From Gigaspora rosea (lineage: Eukaryota > Glomeromycota > Glomeromycetes > Diversisporales > Gigasporaceae), in NCBI GenBank assembly GCA_003550325.1, contig QKWP01000763.1, positions 162,404 to 226,403 of the forward strand: a stretch of 64,000 nt of DNA. The letters are read 5' to 3'. Below are positions 23,864 to 35,529 of this stretch, piece by piece. The notes beneath the pieces were generated by a model, which was given only the letters and a program-made list of their open reading frames with translations, ran no database searches and had not been told where the DNA came from. Each line of letters begins with the position of its first letter. The first letter of the stretch is position 1. Both the position numbers and the translations under genes were made by a program.

Positions 23864-24961
23864 TAGAGTTTGGAACCGGTTTTATTTTTTAAAACCGGTT
23901 GTATTATATTTAAAAAAATCAACTCGTGTTGAACCCGGATTTGGTACAAAACCAGTTATCCATAAAACTGAATTTAAAACTAAAACTGGGTTTATTATAC
24001 AATCCGGTTAATATCAAAAAAAGTATTGCAAATAGTGATGTGCCGCGTACAGTCATACTGTATGTACTGTACACTAAAATTTTTCAGGTATCATATAAAT
24101 GGCACATCACTAATTGCAAATACATGAAAAAAAGGTAAGTTTTAACAATTCTTATAAAACGCACCCATGGTGGTTTTGTATCCTGATCACGGGATATATA
24201 AACAGTGATCAGGAATGATAATTAGTAGTTTTTTTTTTTTTGTGTTTGCTTTTCATTTTGAGGTGACCTCTATTACTTTTGTCATTCTTGCTTTCTTGTT
24301 TGTGAACACATTTACTAACCTTTTTGTTTACAAACACATTTAGTTAATGAATACTCTTTTCTGGTTTATAGGAAGCGACAGAAGTTCTTTGTGTTGGCTT
24401 TTTTTAAACGTCTTTGAGGTGGTTGCTTTCTTTCTTAGCTCGTTGTTTCGTAGTTTGTTGTGTCATTCCGCCGGGTCAATGTTTGTTGTATTGTTCCAGT
24501 GGGTTCGTCGTTTGTTGCGTCGTTTCGGTGGGTTCGTCATTGTTGTATCATTCCGGTGGGTTCATTATAATTGGGTAGTTATAGTTAGATTATAGATTGT
24601 TATTAAAAATGAAATATATACAATAAAAATTATATTAAAATTATCTTACCCGAATCATGTCATGATAATAATACATAGGTGTAAAACCACTATAGTTGCA
24701 AATCATCATAGGTGTGTTTTAGTAAAAATGAATTTTAAAACAAAAAAAAAAAGTACAAAATGTAGGTGTAAATTCGCATATCCAATATTTGAATACTGAT
24801 CATCCTATATTTAACTGGTTGTATTCATACATCCGGTTCATATATAACCGGTTGTATTCATACACCCGGGTCGAATATTCTTCAAATTAGACCTGGATTT
24901 ATTAACAATTCGGGTTGACCCGGGTTTGAAACCAGGTTGATATATCCGGTTCCAACCTCTA
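23864..24961. mobile_element. hAT-type element in the LINE 3-prime region
   Basis: 1098 bp. Ends TAGAGTTTGGAACCGG and the complement TAGAGGTTGGAACCGG (YARNG satisfied). Flanks GTTGTGTT (23856-23863) and GTTGTGTC (24962-24969) match at 7 of 8 positions. Subterminal AACCGG/CCGGTT and ACCCGG motifs are abundant, as in hAT ends. The interior contains GT-rich short repeats (24400-24590, GGTGGGTTCGTCG-like) and another MITE at 24033. No transposase. Confidence 0.75.
24033..24112. mobile_element. 80-bp hAT-type MITE nested in another hAT element
   Basis: Ends TAGTGATGTGCC and its complement, with perfect 8-bp duplications ATTGCAAA (24025-24032, 24113-24120). It shares both ends and the TACTGTAC core with the TPR-carrying element at 8121-8560, so it shows that family without the captured gene fragment. 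Confidence 0.8.
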
Positions 24962-25240
24962 GTTGTGTCTTTGCAGTGATTTTTGAATATTTCTCCTGCT
25001 ACTGTCTTTATTTCTTTATCATTGTCAGTGTTGTTTTCTGTCTCATCTTCGTTTCTGTTTCTTTCTTCTTGATCTTTTTCTTTGTTTCTATTTTTCCATA
25101 TTTTCTCATATATAACTTCTGTGATCTTGTATAATATTTGGACCGTGAGTAATTCTTTCCTTCCTTCTTTGTTTGTAAGTTTATTTCAATAACTTCTTTT
25201 TTCTCTATTATCCCGTGTGTTATATGTGTTAGGCCTGTAT

Positions 25241-28200
25241 TTATATCTTAGTACAAAAGGAATTAGTAATGGTATGAGTTATGTTATTAAGTATTGTATT
25301 TGTCATTATGTCTTTTTTTTCTAATATTCTTCTTGTTTCTTCTTTAATAATCTTTCGCAGGCTTGTTTCATTTTTGTCACATACTATCATGTGATAATTG
25401 CTTTTTGTTTGTCCACATTTTTTCGAGCACCATGGTTCTGTTTTCTTTTTTCTTCCTCTGTTGTTCAGGACTTCGTTTGTGCGTAGTTCTTCAAGTAACA
25501 TCTTGATTTTGAACGCTTTAAGTCATGATGCTTTTGGATTAGTTTCTCGTGTCGTTAGTTTGTATTTATAATTTATGTATTCAAAGAAGGTGTCCCAATC
25601 CGCTGTTTTCTTCTTGGATTCCCATATTTGGTTGCTGTTTGTCTTGTATTGTATATATGTCGAATGAATCTTCTCGTTTTGAGTGTAATTGTTGCTCCCT
25701 TCTACTTCATTACGAATGTGTCTTGTCTTATCTCTTCATAGTTTATTTCTCCATTTATTTTATACCTGTTTTGGTGCTCATGTATTTTTAAATCTGCAAG
25801 TGATTCAAAGGTAAAATTGATTTCGTTCTTATCACTAAGTGCTTTCCACATCATCTATCCTGGCCAGTTTTGTATGTTTTGTATGTCTTTTGTCTTGTGT
25901 GATGCTATGTTATGGATGTTTTTTGCTTTTTCACACATATTTTGTCTTTTCTTTATATTAATTTTTACTTTTCTTTTGCTCTTAGTTACGCCCGCCAGTT
26001 GTATTAGTGCTGTGATAAAGTGCTTCTCCAGTAAGGACCATTCTTGTGTGCTTATTTCCCATTGAACGTTCCCTTCTTCTATCTGACATATCATTTCATT
26101 TCTTTTGATGCCTTGTTGTTCTTCATTGTGTATTTGTATGTTAACGTGGATCTGTTTCTTTCCCCATATTTTACTTCTTATTTCTTCCAATGTTTTGTTG
26201 TCTTCTTGGTTTTTCATTATTTTTATTGAATTCTTTTCCCATATTTTATCGTGTATTGTTGGTTTGTTTCTTTTTTTATTTGTTCTTCTCAGTCTCTCTA
26301 AATCTTTTTCTTCTATCCTCATCTTCTTTTTACAATCTACGGCTAGTTTCCACAATCTATTGATATTTATTTTCTTTGCGTTCCGTTGGGTACTTATCGA
26401 TGGATCGTTATAATGGCATCCTTCGCATTGTAATAGTTGTCCGCTTCTCTTCTTTTCTTTCCAATATCTGACTGTTGCTATTTCACCCTTTATTGACGTA
26501 ATCCTTCCCACCAGGTTTATATTCATTGTCCCTATGGCTACCCAGTTGGATTCTGTTGGTGTCCCTTTGCTAGTTCACAGGTTCGGTGTACATAGTGGTT
26601 GGTTTGTATCTAAGTATGTTAGTTTTATGTTCTTTTGCATTTCTTTAAACTATTTTGGTTCTTTCCCCTTTGCCATTTTCATCGTGGTTTGGGCCAAATT
26701 CCTCCATTCTAGAGTGTTTTTATTGTTATATTCCAGGCATTGTTCTGTGTATCTTAACTCCATTTCCCTTTATTTTCTCTTTATTTTTCATTTTATTGAG
26801 GATTTCGTTAATTGGATACCTTCCATATTTCTGGTTTTGGCCATTTGTTATTGTTGTTTCTACTACTACTGATTTGGACTTCTTTCATACTTTGTATTAT
26901 TTTTGCTGTTGTGGTTTTGCTTTCCTCTAGTGGTAGTATATAATTGTAATGTTCTAAAATCGACCTATTTGTTTTTGCCGCTTCTTGGATTTGTTGTATT
27001 CTTATTTTGAGTATTGGTTTTTTGAAATCTTTGTAGTTAAGTAGCCTATTTAACATGGACATGTGCTGTGTGATTTGTTTTTCTTGTACTGTTTTAACTT
27101 CATATATTTTGTAGTGGTGTATTGTTGAGTTCGGTATTGTGGTTACAATCCCCGCTTTTTGTTTAACTATTGATGTGTATTGTCTAGTTATCTTTTAGGC
27201 CACTGCCTTAGGTAATACTATGTTCTGCACTCTATAGGACACTCTTGCCAGTAACACCATGTTAATCAGGTATACTGCTTGCTTTTCAGTTACTCTTGCT
27301 CTTGTTATGCTTCTGATTGCACTCGATGCCTCGTCTGTTATTTTCTTTATACTTGGTTTTCCATCCGCTTTACATATAAACCAACACCCTAGTATTCTAC
27401 ATACGTTATTCTCTTGTATTGCTTGTATTGTACTCCCTAGATATTTAATTTCTGTTTTTCCTTTAGTATTAAGCGTCATCAGTATGGATTTGTGAGGGTT
27501 CACTTTTATGGTTGTCATTTTGAAGAATGATTTTGCTATATCTAATATTTCTTCCATTTCATTTTTGTTCTTGCTAACCATATCATATTGTCCATGAAGG
27601 CTACTACAGGTCTATTACTCTCCAATATTTTCCTTTGGTTCATATCTGTATATTCGACTCTTATCGTGTATCCTTGTATTGTTTTATAGATTTTTGATAG
27701 CAGTGGGTCATAGTAGATCCTCCAAAGGAGCAGCGCTATCGTTTCCCCTTGGTCCACACCGTCCTGAACCTCATACATATCCGTAATTCCCAGGTTAGAG
27801 ATGATAGCATTTTCTCTGTTGGTGAATATATCTCTGATTAAATCTACTATTTCACTTGGTATTTTTATCCTTCTCATGGCTTTCTTTAGAAGTGGTATGT
27901 GCATTGAATCGTATGCTTTTGAGATGCCTTGACTAAGTATCCATAGTTCTTTTTTGTTTACTTGTGCATTCTCTATCATATGTGCTATTGTTGTTATTGG
28001 TATCTTTGTGGATGTTTGTGGCAATGCTACTTGGTTGTGTTTGTTGAGAACTGGGTATCTACTCATTCTCGTACTCAGTCTCCTTGCGATTATTTTTGTG
28101 AAAATTTTCTTGGCATGTTCAGTAAGTGTTATCGGTCTTGTGTCGTTTAGGTCGCCTGTGAATTGCTTTTTTTTCGCTATTGGATATATATTGCTGCGCT

Positions 28201-30012
28201 TCCAGCTTCTTGGTATTGTTTTCAGATAGATACATGCATTATATTTTCCAGTAGTTTTCCTTTTGCTTTTCTTCCCAACTTTTTTAACATTTCATTCAAT
28301 ACTACTTGTGATCCTGTCGCTTTCCTCAGCGTGCTTCCTTGATTGCGATTTCTAATTCTTGTAAGGTTATGTCTTCGTCTATTCCTGTATACCAGCTCGC
28401 ATCGATACCTTTTTAATTCTTGTAAGGTTATGTCTTCGTCTATTCCTGTATACCAGCTCGCATCGATACCTTTTTAATTCTTGTAAGGTTATGTCTTCGT
28501 CTATTCCTGTATACCAGCTCGCATCGATACCTTTTAGGTTGTTTATAGTTTTCTTTTCAAACATCCCATTCCTGGTCCATTCTTAGTAGTGACATTTGAT
28601 GGACTCTTTAATATTCTTTGGTTCAACTATCACACCATACTTTTCTACGATATTTCTAATCTATATAGGTTCTTTGTAACGTTGTAGTATACTTACACCA
28701 TTTTCTTTGTGTTGTTGACGAAATTGTTGTATCTTTTCTCGATATGTTTCTCTATATTTTGTTTGTGCGCTATCTTGTTTTCAATTTTCCTTGCTTTATA
28801 GATTGTCTTATGATAATCTTTTAGTTTTCCAATTTTCTCTTCTATATTGTTTACTATATCCTTGTCCTTAAACTCTATACTAATCTCTATATTGTTTTCT
28901 CTGCTTATTTCTTGTATTTTCTTGTTTGTTTCTTTTATTTCTTGTATCCCGCCTTCTCTACTTTGTTTTATAAGCCTCTCTATTAATTTACTTATACCTT
29001 TTAATGTATTATGCAGTTTTGTCACTTTTTTTGAGAATACGTAAAATGTCTTAGATGTTATTTTCGCTCTGGGTATGGTTTTGTCTGTGATTTTCTTAAT
29101 AATTTTTCTGATATTGTTTCATTTGGAGTTAAGCTGTTCCTCCGTGTGGGTTGCTTGGTATCTCGTCTCTTCTTTATCCTTGATTGTGGCTTCTATGCTT
29201 TTTGTAAAATCGTTCCATTTTTTTGGGATCATCTCATTGTATAAATAGATTTTTCTTTTTTGTTTCTTTGTTCTAAACTGTTTGATATTAAAGTTTGGTC
29301 GCCATTCCATGCTAATTATTCTGTGATCTCTATCCGTTATTCTTTCCGCATCAGTAATGTTTGGCTTTGTTATTGCTGGTATGAGGTTGTGTGTTATGTA
29401 AATGTCATCTATTTGGCTTTTCATGTCCTGCCTCGCCCATGTCTCTTCTCTTATGTCAAAATGTTGTAATACGCTTATCATTTCTATCTCTTCTAGGCTC
29501 TTAAACATTGCCATTGGTTTCTTTCTGTCCCTTACTTTATCGTAGTTAAAATCACCTAGGATTATTATTTCGTAATTTTTGCTTCTTGCCTGATTTGCCC
29601 ATTTGACAATTTCTTTTTGCGTCTTTTCCTTCAGCTCCTTGTTAGTTGTTGGCATATATACTGATATGATCCTTATTCTTTAATTTCTTGGGAAATAAAA
29701 ATCTATTGCTGGTGCTGTTCCTGGTAGGGTTTGTATGTTGTGGATGTAGGGTTGTATTGTCTTTTTTATTTCTAATATTGTTCCCATGCTCGATTCTCTG
29801 TTTTTAACTATATCTTGGTTACTGTTTGCTATAAATATGTCATAATAAGGGTTTTCTAGTTCCATTTTGTAGCTGTTAGTTTCCGTTATCTTTATCTCTG
29901 TCATACTTATTATGTGTATGTCCCTTTCGATACAGTATTCTATCCAATTTCTATATTTGATAGCTATATTTATACCTTGTACGTTGTGAGTTACTATATT
30001 TATGTTTTCCAA
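25241..30012 (-). pseudogene. LINE ORF2, endonuclease-reverse transcriptase (broken)
   Basis: Minus-strand order: endonuclease N-part 30012-29680 (THNVQGINI, MTEIKIT), frameshift, endonuclease C-part 29655-29119 (ILGDFNYDK, SQIDDIYI, TDRDHRI), a helical linker, then reverse transcriptase about 28260-27542 (DLNDTRPITL, LSQGISKAYDSM, GVDQGETIALLLW) and 27581-27195. At the active-site strand it reads VVAFMDNMIW where YADD or FADD is expected, so a catalytic Asp is lost. A 61-bp unit is triplicated at 28354-28535. Downstream frames 27062-26808, 26526-25855 (with CEGCH) and 25501-25241 (CSKKCGQTK...C) are probably the zinc-binding tail. No RNase H domain was recognised. Confidence 0.7.
28354..28535. 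repeat. 61-bp minisatellite, three copies
   Basis: Three near-identical 61-bp units starting AATTCTTGTAAGG at 28354, 28415 and 28476. Because 61 is not a multiple of three, the triplication shifts the reverse-transcriptase frame of the host LINE and must postdate its coding function. Confidence 0.85.
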
Positions 30013-30432
30013 TTCATATTGGTTATTACCTAATTTCGTTTGTGAGTTTTGTGTTTTTATGATAGTTTATGGTATAATGTCCCATGTAGGTTCTGGTAGT
30101 GGCTCTAATTTGAATAAGTAGTCGAGTGTCTTGTCTAGGTCGAAAATTAGCTTTAGGGCTTCTAGTATATTTTTTACGTCTTCTTGTTTTGTAATTGGTA
30201 TTTGAATTTTATAGCTGTCTGTTTCTATTTCGTCCAAGATGTTTTGCATTTCTTCTAGCATATTTGGTACTTCGAGTCTGTCAGTTTCCATGTCCTCTGT
30301 CTCTGTTGTTCTTGTCTCTGCTTCTGCTTCATTGTTTTTTATCTCTATTCACTCTTCTGGGATTCTGTGGAAATAGTATTGGGTCCTTAGTAATCTTACT
30401 GTATCAATTAACTGTTTGGTAGTGACTATGGG

Positions 30433-30704
30433 CAGTGTTGTACACGGACATTGTCCCGCTGATTTTTCAGGGACGCGGACAGTCCGGGACGGGACGTCCG
30501 GGACATGTCCGCAATAATGTCCCAACATGATACATGTCTGCCGGGTAAAACCAATCAAATCGTGGAATTATACGAATTTTATTGGTAGATGATCACGTGT
30601 TGAGTCGCAAAATGTCCGGGACAAAAAAAATTCTGGGCAGGCATGTCCCGGACGTCCCGTCCCGGACTGTCCGCCGTCCGTGTCCGTGTCCCATGACAAC
30701 ACTG
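30433..30704. mobile_element. GC-rich hAT-type MITE
   Basis: 272 bp, ends CAGTGTTGT and its complement (YARNG), perfect 8-bp duplication ACTATGGG at 30425-30432 and 30705-30712. The subterminal zones are packed with GTCCGGGAC-like motifs on both strands. Composition is GC-rich against an AT-rich surrounding. Inserted in the LINE ORF1 frame. Confidence 0.9.
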
Positions 30705-31360
30705 ACTATGGGCACCATTATATGAAGATCCTTAATGTCTTCGACATTTTCTGGCAGTGTGGGTTTCTCTATAGGGTTAGCCGTCATGATGTGTTTCAGT
30801 ATAGGTAGGGAGAAGCTGTATATCATTTTTATTTCTTCTAAGAATTTTATGCCTTCTACTGTATTGTCTATCGGGTACTTGTATGCCATCTTTGGTTTAA
30901 TTTTGTTTATATTCATAGGTAGTCTGAGTCTTTGTACGAAAAAGTCATTTGGTATAAATTTAAAATGATATTCTTCTCTAAGTTCTTTAACTATCTCTTG
31001 AATTAACTTGTTCATTTTTATCATATCTATTGGAAAATTTTCTCTATATCTTGCCGACAATTCTTGTGGTATTAGTGGTAGCAGTTTTTTCTTTGCCGGC
31101 AATTTGAAATACTTTTCTGGTAACTCTCCCTCCTATTTGTAATATTCTGCTAAAGCTCGTTTATACTTTATTAAATTTCTTAAGTCACGTCTGTCTTTGA
31201 TTGGAAATATTCCTCTTAGGTCTGTATTCAGGTCTTTGGGGTTCCTGAGTAGTTGCTCTAGTTCTACAAAATAAGATTCTGATAATTGTGTGAAGGTGTA
31301 TATCTTCCTTAGGGCTGCTAGTATCACTCTAAGGTTAGCTCGATTTCTTAGTGGTAGATT

Positions 31361-32497
31361 AGGACCCCGAAGAATATATGTAATACTAAGATCTGGCTTT
31401 GTATAGACTTAATATATAATTTTTCCATATGTCGAATGTTTAAATTTGTATAACCAACTGGTAATTTTTTGAAAAGTTAGATGTTTATTTGTATAACAAA
31501 AACGATCTTTATAACAAGTATGATCTTTTTTTGTATAACGATACTATATATACATCGGGAAAATTTTTAAGTAGATATAAATCGATATATACCGTATATT
31601 GCAGCTACCTTTTTTTGCTGATTTTTAACAAAAAAAAACTGTGAGTAGCTTATTTACTATTTTAAGTAATTTAAAGCACAATAAAAGGGTAGCTTATTTT
31701 TGAATACAAAACTTTATTAAGTAAAATAAATAAATATGCTGTAGACAATAAATAAATATGCTGTAGACAATAAATAAATATGTTATAAACAATAAATAAA
31801 TATGCAGAAAAAAATCAAGAGCAACTTATAAAGCGATTTTTGGTCAATCGATTATAGTCACTACATAGTAAAGTCTAAATTTTACTAAACAAATCGATTA
31901 AAGTCGCATAAGTAACATTGTTCAGCAGATCAAAATACGCGTACCCTGAAAATTTCATACAAATCGGAGAACTTTTTATTATTTGACTTTTAATTTTTAC
32001 GTTCAACAGTTTTTTTTTTATAAAAAAAAAACCGTTGAACGTAAAAATTAAAAGTCAAATAATAAAAAGTTCTCCGATTTGTATAAAATTTCAGAGTACG
32101 TGTAATTTAATCTGCTGAACAATGTTACTTATGCGACTTTAATCGATTTGTTTAGTAAAATTTAGACTTTACTATATAGCAACGTTCATCGATCGTGTGG
32201 GTAGCTTATTTTCAGAACTAAAAATTTTGTTGTTGAATTTGAACATGGTTAACTACCGCCCTTTTTTTTCTAGATAGGTTTCTGATTTTCTCTTCATCAC
32301 TTTTTTTTGTGTAATTATGTTTTTGGCTTTGGTGGTTAACATGATCATACTAGTACTCAGATCTGAAATTGTATAATTTATAGTAAATTTGAACTTATAT
32401 GATAATTTTGTTAAAGCTTTTAATAAAATTAAGTGTATAAAGTTATATTAAAATTTTGAGTCTGGATCTGAGTTATATCAAAGTTCTTCAGGGTCCT
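31361..32497. mobile_element. 1.14 kb inverted-repeat element in LINE ORF1
   Basis: Ends AGGACCCCGAAGAA and the complement AGGACCCTGAAGAA, extending imperfectly to about 40 bp (AGATCTGG versus AGATCCAG). Flanked by GGTAGATT (31353-31360 and 32498-32505); adding the preceding T gives a 9-bp duplication. It is non-coding and contains a foldback at 31863-32178. The terminal AGGACCC does not fit the hAT rule, so the superfamily is unresolved. Confidence 0.8.
31863..32178. repeat. Nearly perfect foldback element, about 155-bp arms
   Basis: Arms run from ACATAGTAAAGTCTAAA to a centre near 32025 (GTTCAACAG/ccgTTGAAC around an A/T run). They are nearly identical complements, including TTATGCGACTTTAATCGATT. 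It sits inside the 31361-32497 element, which sits inside the LINE. The freshness of the arms suggests recent formation or gene conversion. Confidence 0.8.
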
Positions 32498-34127
32498 GGT
32501 AGATTAAATGGTAGTATATTTGTTATTTCCTTTGGTATTCCTTCGGGATTTTCTGGCAGTTGTTGGAGTGTGTCTTGAATTGCTTCATTGATCACCTGCC
32601 ACATTTTGTCTCCTTGGAGTTCACTTTCCATTTTCATGAAGCCTCTACAGTAGTCCAACACTTTTGCTATTTCCCTCGGGTTCTTGCCCATTTTGTAATT
32701 GGTAAGGAAGTTTATTGCTATTTTTTGTCCGACCTTTCTATTTATTTGATCTCTTATCTCCCTATTTGTTATTGTGATACTATGTTTTTCTTTATAATTC
32801 TGCACAGCTTGCTCATATATTCCTTCGAACTCTTTCTGGTGTGCTGGCATAATTTTCTTGTTCTTCGTACAGGTACGAAAAAAGTTTCTAAGTATTTGAA
32901 TTTGAGTGCTATAGCTATTGTGATACTATGTGTGTGTCAGTTTATATTTGATGAACCCCTGCATGAGTGCTTCATTTTCAAAGGCTTCTAGAATTTTCCC
33001 ATAGTGCCATAATTCTTCGTCAAATTCTTTTGTTTCTATCTGTATCAGCCCTTTTATTACTTGCTGTGCCCAGATTATTTCTTCTTTCTTGTTTCTTCTA
33101 GTATTGGTTTGCTGGCTTTCTGTTGGTTTTGCTTGCCTCGCTGCATCGCTGTATCACTGTATAATCTTTGTTGTATGTTCTGTTTACTTCTTTCTGTGCT
33201 TGATACATTAGTTAGAGTCTCATTTATTTCATATCAAGGGTTTGCTCGGAATGGGTCAGCTCGAGGGTAATTCTTTCTTTTTCCGTTCTACTTATCATTT
33301 GATCTCGGCTCGCTTCTGCATCATATATTGTCTGGTTCTCATCGTGTTCAGATTAGGATTGGTGTTTACCGATTTTGTCTGCTTCCCAATCCTGCTGAAT
33401 CAGATCTATCCGAATTTGTGTGTTGTTTACTTCTGTTGTTGTTTCTGACGTCATACTTAGAATTTTCGGGGTTAAGCCAGATCTGCTGTTTGATTCTACT
33501 TTCATCGCACTTGTTAATTCACATGGCTTGTTGTTTTCTTGAGTAGTGGTGTTAAGTGGTTCACCAGTAATATTATCTGTGTTTGTTTTCTTCTCTTTTG
33601 TGTGTTAGATTCTTGATATGCATTGTGTATTTCTCCTGCTGTTACTGACTACTATGACACCATATTTATTATCTCTATTCTGTCTTTATTTATATTTTCA
33701 CGGGCTGCGCCCGTCCTTGTTGTATTTTGTATTTCTGGAAGTACTCAGTCTCTTTTCCTTTTCTTGCCCAGTTTCTTGTTAGTTTGCCTGTTTTTTGTTT
33801 GTTTTATTTATTGGTTTCTCTATAAACTCTGTACACGTATTTTGGCCTTAATTCCTCTTTTCCGTTTGTTTTGATTTTTGTTTATGTAAAAATTGATGTA
33901 CGGTCCTCATCAAACAGATTTAAAGTTTGTATTTCCGCATTTAGATAATAAAAATATCACTTCGTGCTTGTGTCCTTTTTCATATATAAGCCTCAGATCA
34001 AAGCTCCTACATATGGAATTCCTAGAATACTATTCTAGAAACATATTCTTTGGGCCATAAAAGCTTCATACTGAATTTTCGAATATGATCTTCATTCCAT
34101 ATTGAAGTACTTGCAATATTACTAATA

Positions 34128-34415
34128 ATGTATTTTATTAGCTGTATAATGTATAATAAAGAAAGCACACCAAACATCAATAATAATCTATCTACGGAAT
34201 GGACTGTAGGCTTTATTCAAGATCAAACTAATATAAATTCGCTAAACATTTACAACAATCAATCCATAGAATGGTTCGCTAATTTTACCCAAGGTTATGA
34301 AGAACAAACTAATAATAGTTTACCTACAGAATGGTCGATATATTTGATTCAAGATCAAACTAATATAAGTTTGCCAATAGTTTATAATAATCTATTCATA
34401 AAATGGTCCAAATAG
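34128..34415 (+). CDS. Small repeat protein or fragment of unknown function
   Basis: A 95-codon frame starting at ATG 34128. It is made of about three diverged 30-35 residue repeats with the pattern N-N-x-x-x-E-W-x-x-x-F-x-Q-x-x-x-x-x-N (TEWTVGFIQDQTN, IEWFANFTQGYEEQTN, TEWSIYLIQDQTN). The regularity argues for a real coding past. The repeats are Asn/Gln rich and without Cys. No family recognised. It may be a truncated member of a lineage-specific repeat family. No signal peptide or membrane segment is evident. Confidence 0.35.
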   Translation: MYFISCIMYNKESTPNINNNLSTEWTVGFIQDQTNINSLNIYNNQSIEWFANFTQGYEEQTNNSLPTEWSIYLIQDQTNISLPIVYNNLFIKWSK

Positions 34416-35529
34416 ATTCAAATAGATTTATAGAGTATTAAATTAGTGATTTGAACTGAGAAAATTTTTTTTAATTGGTTAACCGAACGAAATATTTAGT
34501 ATCAACCGATTCAACCGATTAAGATTACTTCACGTTTACTTTCGGGAATTCTCAGACCTTTACTCAAATTTTTTCTCGTCTACCATAAGGTACCCCCTTG
34601 ATTTGTACCCCTATCTTGTATGTTTTAAGGTTATTAGATGCTGTATTTTGTAAGATACCTGAGTATGACTAATTTTGTTACCAATAAAATACAAATACGG
34701 TATCGCCATATACTCAATAATATACCCCCTTACAAGGGATCCCATATAATATACCCTCCTCTTTGCAAGGTACCTGGGCAGGGACTATCAAAAATTTGGA
34801 TCCAAATTTTTCCAAATTTTTCCAAATTTTTCCAAATTTTGGCCTTTAATTGTAAAATTTCCAAACTTTGGCACCTAGCCAAATTTTTTCAAATTTCGGC
34901 CCACAATTATCCAAATGATATCCAAATTTTGGTCGATTTGGAATTCATGTGATCTGTGGACCTATGTTTAACCAATCAGAGTGCGTGTAACACCACATGG
35001 AGAGGTGTGAAATTAACGTTAACGTTAACTTACCGTATTTCTGCGACATATGTACACGGGGTGATAAATAATATAAATCAATTTTTAAGATCTATTTATA
35101 GTCATCAGCAAATTTAATAGGGCGTAATATTATGAAATAATTTAAGACCCGTAAAAATAGCGTAATATATAGTAAGATATTTCGAAAACTTGCGAAATAA
35201 TAAATTACGAAATATTACATAAGATATTACGAAATATTACGTAAAATATTTTGCAATATTTCGAAATAGACAGAGTAATATTATGAAACATTTACGGACA
35301 GTAAATTAAATCGCATTAATTCGCACATTGGACTATATTTTCGAAATATTTCGAAATTTTATATAATATATCGAATTAATCTACAATTTTGTATTACATG
35401 ATCAGATTAGATCTTTTGTTTATAAATTAAATCTTCTATATACATAGTTTTTTTTGGTTTTTTTTTTATTTTACCGATTATATACTCATCACGAAAATTT
35501 CAACCCAAATCACCGGGTAAAAAAAAAAA

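Larger units (their letters stand above)
30067..33110 (-). pseudogene. LINE ORF1-like protein (interrupted by two DNA elements)
   Basis: Minus-strand coding pieces lie at 33110-32915, 32850-32506, 31350-31133, 31132-30713, 30424-30355 and 30354-30067. They join logically when the insertions at 31361-32497 and 30433-30704 and their duplications are removed; the reading continues in frame across both sites. Remaining lesions are a stop near 32900 and in-frame stops at about 31133 and 30352. The protein is Leu/Lys/Glu rich with repeated helical segments and motifs such as FVQRLRLPMNI. I do not recognise a fold. Its position upstream of the endonuclease supports an ORF1 role. Confidence 0.5.
23608..33900 (-). 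mobile_element. Decayed LINE retrotransposon (minus strand) with nested insertions
   Basis: Read on the minus strand: ORF1-like coding remnants (about 33110 to 30067), AP endonuclease (30012-29119), linker (29025-28400), reverse transcriptase (about 28260-27195), C-terminal basic and Cys/His segments (27062-25241), a 3-prime region and a T-run at 23608-23622 that reads as a poly(A) tail. DNA elements have inserted at 23864-24961, 30433-30704 and 31361-32497. The 5-prime limit (about 33900) is approximate. Many stops and frameshifts make it inactive. It differs in sequence from the LINE at 9384-18830, so it is a separate family. Confidence 0.75.

Noticed and set aside
25541-26930. Several plus-strand Phe/Leu/Ile-rich frames that look like membrane proteins
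   Set aside because: They are complements of the Lys/Glu/Asn-rich minus-strand LINE coding sequence.
30713-31102. Protein C-terminus reading into 30593
   Set aside because: The last codons come from the GC-rich MITE; the original frame continues at 30424.
9384-33900. RIP-type C-to-T mutation of repeats
   Set aside because: Every stop is one transition from a Gln or Arg codon, so stops alone prove nothing; without copy alignments the dinucleotide bias cannot be measured.
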